The translations under genes and the position numbers were made by a program. The notes beneath the pieces were generated by a model. The model saw nothing but the letters and a program-made list of their open reading frames with translations. It was not told the origin of the DNA and made no database searches. Positions 61,896 through 64,000 of a stretch of 64,000 nucleotides of DNA are shown here, piece after piece (position 1 is the stretch's first letter; the number at the start of each line of letters is the position of its first letter). The DNA comes from Crocodylus rhombifer (Eukaryota > Chordata > Crocodylia > Crocodylidae), in assembly GCA_038503035.1 (NCBI GenBank), contig JAVSML010024434.1:186001-250000 (forward strand), read 5' to 3'.

Positions 61896-63039
61896 CTATA
61901 TAGAGAGAAATATATTTTTAATAATTTTTTTTTGGCAAAGATCAAGCATTTTTGGCACCAAGGGAAAGGTGTTGGGACTTGCCTTGGCCCTTCTGGTACT
62001 AGTCTGGTACTGTAGTACCTCCAGGCCTAATGCCAGGTCTCTGGGCAGGAGTTACCTGCCCATTTTTTTTTTAAGGGCCCCCCCAAAAAGTTCCTGTCAG
62101 CATGTTTGGCCAGTATGGGCCATGTGTTTTGTATCATGCTGCGTGTTGGCTGTATCGTTGGTTTCCGTTACTAAGCACATGTTACTTTTGGCAACAGTTT
62201 TGTGATAGAAAATCATTTAATGATAGACAATTTTTTTCTAGTTTCCTTATAACAGGACTAAAACCTCTGTATTTACTAAGGTTTCCTTGTATGTAAATGT
62301 AAGATGAGAGGCTTTTTATCCCATGCTGATTGGGGAAAAAAACCTCAAGTAAATATGGTATTTAGCAAACAAAACAATCCCGAAGGGAAAGACAAATAGG
62401 CACCGTTCTGAGACAGTCCATCTTGTGTTCAGCCTCCTCTTCTGAGCAGGACTGACTCCTTCTGGGGAACTGAACAGTGACTTCTCCCAGTGCCACTTAA
62501 GTGACAGGGATTAAAGATGGCCTTCTCTTCCCTCACTTGAGCATTGGGCAACCAGTGTTTTCCTGCAGCAGTTGTAAATAAGGCCATAGTGCCTGCTTCA
62601 GACTAATCCATTAATACAGAAACAAATGGTACAGGAAGGACTTACGCTTAACAGCACTTGATAATCTAGTGACTACAGCAGTGCAAAGGGACAAGAGGTG
62701 AGTCCCTGCCAGCAAGGAAAACAGACTGAGTGATCCAGGACCAAACACTGGCAGCCATGCATGTCCACTTGCTCACCCAGAGTGTCTGTACAGCCCCTGA
62801 GCTGTGTGAGCATTTGCATGAAGTGATCGCACAAACGGACATGAGCACCAGGAACCAGCTAAATGTCCACAGGGATATACAGCCTTCCAAGAGGCCTCTG
62901 TTAATTAGGCATGCAAACACACATAGGCAGCTCCCCATCATGGGCCAAAGACAAGAAAAAAGAGTCTTTTTTAATAACAGCTGCCAGCTCTTTTCTGTCT
63001 TCCTTATAAAAGAGCTGAACACCCCAGATCCTGCAAACA

Positions 63040-63236
63040 CAGACTCACAGATGTTAGAGTTGGAAGGGACCTCAGTAGGTCATCGAGTCCGACCCCCTGC
63101 CTGGGCAGGAAAGAGCGCTGGGGTCAGACCACTTCAGCTAAGTGCTTGTCTAGCCTTCTCTTAAAGACCCCCAAGGTAGGGGAGAGCACCGCCTCTCTTG
63201 GAAGCCCATTCCAGATTCGGGCAACCCTTGGTGCCG
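63040..63236 (-). mobile_element. CR1 3'-end fragment
   Basis: GACTCACAGATGTTAGAGTT, GGAAGGGACCTCAGTAGGTC and ATCGAGTCCGACCCCCTGCC start the minus-strand CR1 tail. It continues through CTTCTCTTAAAGACCCCCAA and GGAAGCCCATTCCAGATTCG into the end of the ORF2 region, then breaks off at about 63236. It is close to the subfamily at 1121. Confidence 0.88.
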
Positions 63237-63401
63237 AACCTACAGAACGCTCACTCCCCCGCCCTTTCCTCTAACCCTCAAGGCCATAACATGGATGCTT
63301 GTGCCTTCGTGCCAGCCAAGCAGCTAAGGTCATTCCACCCCAGCCCATGGACACAGCGGACAGAGGTAGTTTCAGTAGACACATAGTGTTTTGCCGACGT
63401 T

Positions 63402-63781
63402 GGGCATGTCTACACGTTCATTAATTTACCTTTGCTACTGTGCATTAAGTTTAGTATCTATAATACGAGCTACTACATAAAGGTGCAGTAGCTACATCCA
63501 TGCACAGTAACAAAGGCAAACATTGTTTTTTGTGATGCTTAATGCACGGTAGATTAATTCTACTGTGCATTAACACATTCCCTGCTCTGCCACTGGGGGA
63601 CTGCAGCCGAGGTCTACCAGCCCTGACCGCTGCCACCACTGCGGATCACTCCCTGCGTGGAGCGAGTGGCGGGATAAGCTCCCTTTCTGCCCCTCTGCCA
63701 GATGCTGTAACATTGGCGTGACACACTAATGTACAGTAGAACAGTCCACTGCACATTAAGGCATCTCATGTAGACATGTGC
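63402..63781. mobile_element. Harbinger-like MITE, ~380 bp
   Basis: The left end GGGCATGTCTACACGTTCAT and right end (reverse-complemented) GCACATGTCTACATGAGATG form imperfect inverted termini. Inner segments ACTGTGCATTAA and TTAATGTGCAG continue the pairing. The middle is GC-rich and non-coding. Ends are related to those at 21563 and 29620. The Harbinger-like class is inferred from the terminus. Confidence 0.6.
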
Positions 63782-63783
63782 TC

Positions 63784-63905
63784 TGCTACTGACTCTCAGG
63801 GTGGCCTTAGGCAAGTCACTTCCCCTTTCTTTGCTTCTGTTTCCTTATCTGCAAAGCTGCGGGGAGCTGTGCATGGAAAACTGAGGGAATTGCTTATATC
63901 ATTGT
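63784..63905 (+). mobile_element. MIR SINE
   Basis: TGGCCTTAGGCAAGTCACTT, then CCCTTTCTTTGCTTCTGTTT and CCTTATCTGCAAAGC, match the MIR core ('TGACCTTGGGCAAGTCACTT...CCTCAGTTTCCTCATCTGTAAAATGG') in sense orientation with few differences. Confidence 0.8.
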
Positions 63906-64000
63906 CATTATGGAAAACCTCTCCCCATTCTCATTCAGCTCAATCTTTTGGGTCTGCCCAGAGTAGGATGGTCCCTAGCCATGCAGGGCTTGGCCCATGA

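Larger units (their letters stand above)
59170..62358. mobile_element. Putative composite DNA transposon bounded by CCATATTTACT ends
   Basis: The left end CCATATTTACTCAAATATAA (59170) and right end (reverse-complemented) CCATATTTACTTGAGG form short inverted repeats 3.2 kb apart. Further inward, TAAGATGATCC on the left and CTCATCTTACA on the right complement also resemble each other. The motif is typical of a widespread vertebrate DNA-transposon terminus. The interior holds a diverged tandem duplication (59640-60230) and a nested pogo-like MITE (61396-61737). No transposase frame is recognised and no target duplication is evident, so treating it as one element is an inference. Confidence 0.4.
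50597..64000 (+). other. HNF4A: HNF4A intron 1 (part), repeat-bearing
   Basis: The P2 isoform intron runs off the right edge. I searched for the P1 first exon (human start MRLSKTLVDMDMADY) and the shared exon 2 (DTSPSEG...) and did not see either, which is consistent with the tens of kilobases between P2 and P1 in mammals. Between 50.6 and 56.6 kb I recognise no exon or clear repeat; open frames there (e.g. 50657-51160, 54585-54974 and 55095-55529) have no domains. Beyond that are the repeats listed separately. Confidence 0.7.

Noticed and set aside
50597..64000. HNF4A P1 first exon and shared exon 2
   Set aside because: Looked for sequence encoding MRLSKTLVDMDMADY and DTSPSEG and found neither; they probably lie to the right of the window.
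1..64000. tRNA, rRNA, CRISPR arrays, bacterial operons or proviral genes
   Set aside because: No cloverleaf, repeat-spacer array, operon-like gene packing or gag/pol/env-like frame was seen; the only reverse transcriptases are CR1 LINEs.

Overview
The window is nuclear DNA from an amniote vertebrate, most likely a crocodilian (turtle is the main alternative). The grounds are intron-containing genes with canonical GT/AG junctions, abundant chicken-repeat-1 (CR1) LINE fragments ending in ATTCATAG-type tails, MIR-like SINE remnants, and several kinds of short DNA transposon (hAT, pogo/Tigger-like and Harbinger-like). There is no bacterial, viral or organellar gene content. Almost all of the long open frames are either inside repeats or chance.

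Layout. 1-34.4 kb is intergenic and repeat-rich: a 2.6-kb CR1 copy on the minus strand (1121-3690), a second CR1 copy with an internal RT deletion (13121-15050), old CR1 and MIR scraps, a nested transposon block with an ~80-bp minisatellite (21.56-22.99 kb), a TA-flanked ~0.9-kb transposon (24872-25786), and a GC-rich block (27.1-29.63 kb) that looks like decayed DNA-transposon sequence. 34.4-46.8 kb holds one complete five-exon gene on the plus strand, R3HDML. It encodes a 253-residue secreted CAP-superfamily protein, and all four introns splice in frame. 46.8-50.3 kb is a short intergenic gap. 50.35-50.6 kb holds the distal (P2) promoter and first coding exon of HNF4A on the plus strand. Everything downstream to 64 kb is read as HNF4A intron 1, filled with repeats (a 59.17-62.36 kb composite block, a CR1 tail at 63.04 kb, a MITE at 63.40 kb and a MIR at 63.78 kb).

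R3HDML followed immediately by HNF4A P2 in the same orientation is the same order and spacing as in mammals (human chromosome 20q13). This supports both gene calls independently. The two genes do not share a pathway; their linkage is positional. The most informative regulatory element is the HNF4A P2 promoter, where HNF1-, homeodomain-, ONECUT- and GATA-like sites are packed into about 60 bp, 140-200 bp before the start codon.

No single undescribed 'system' is evident. The best material for a second look is the conserved P2 promoter/exon, two hAT MITEs with perfect 8-bp target duplications, and several unnamed repeat families that can be defined by their ends.
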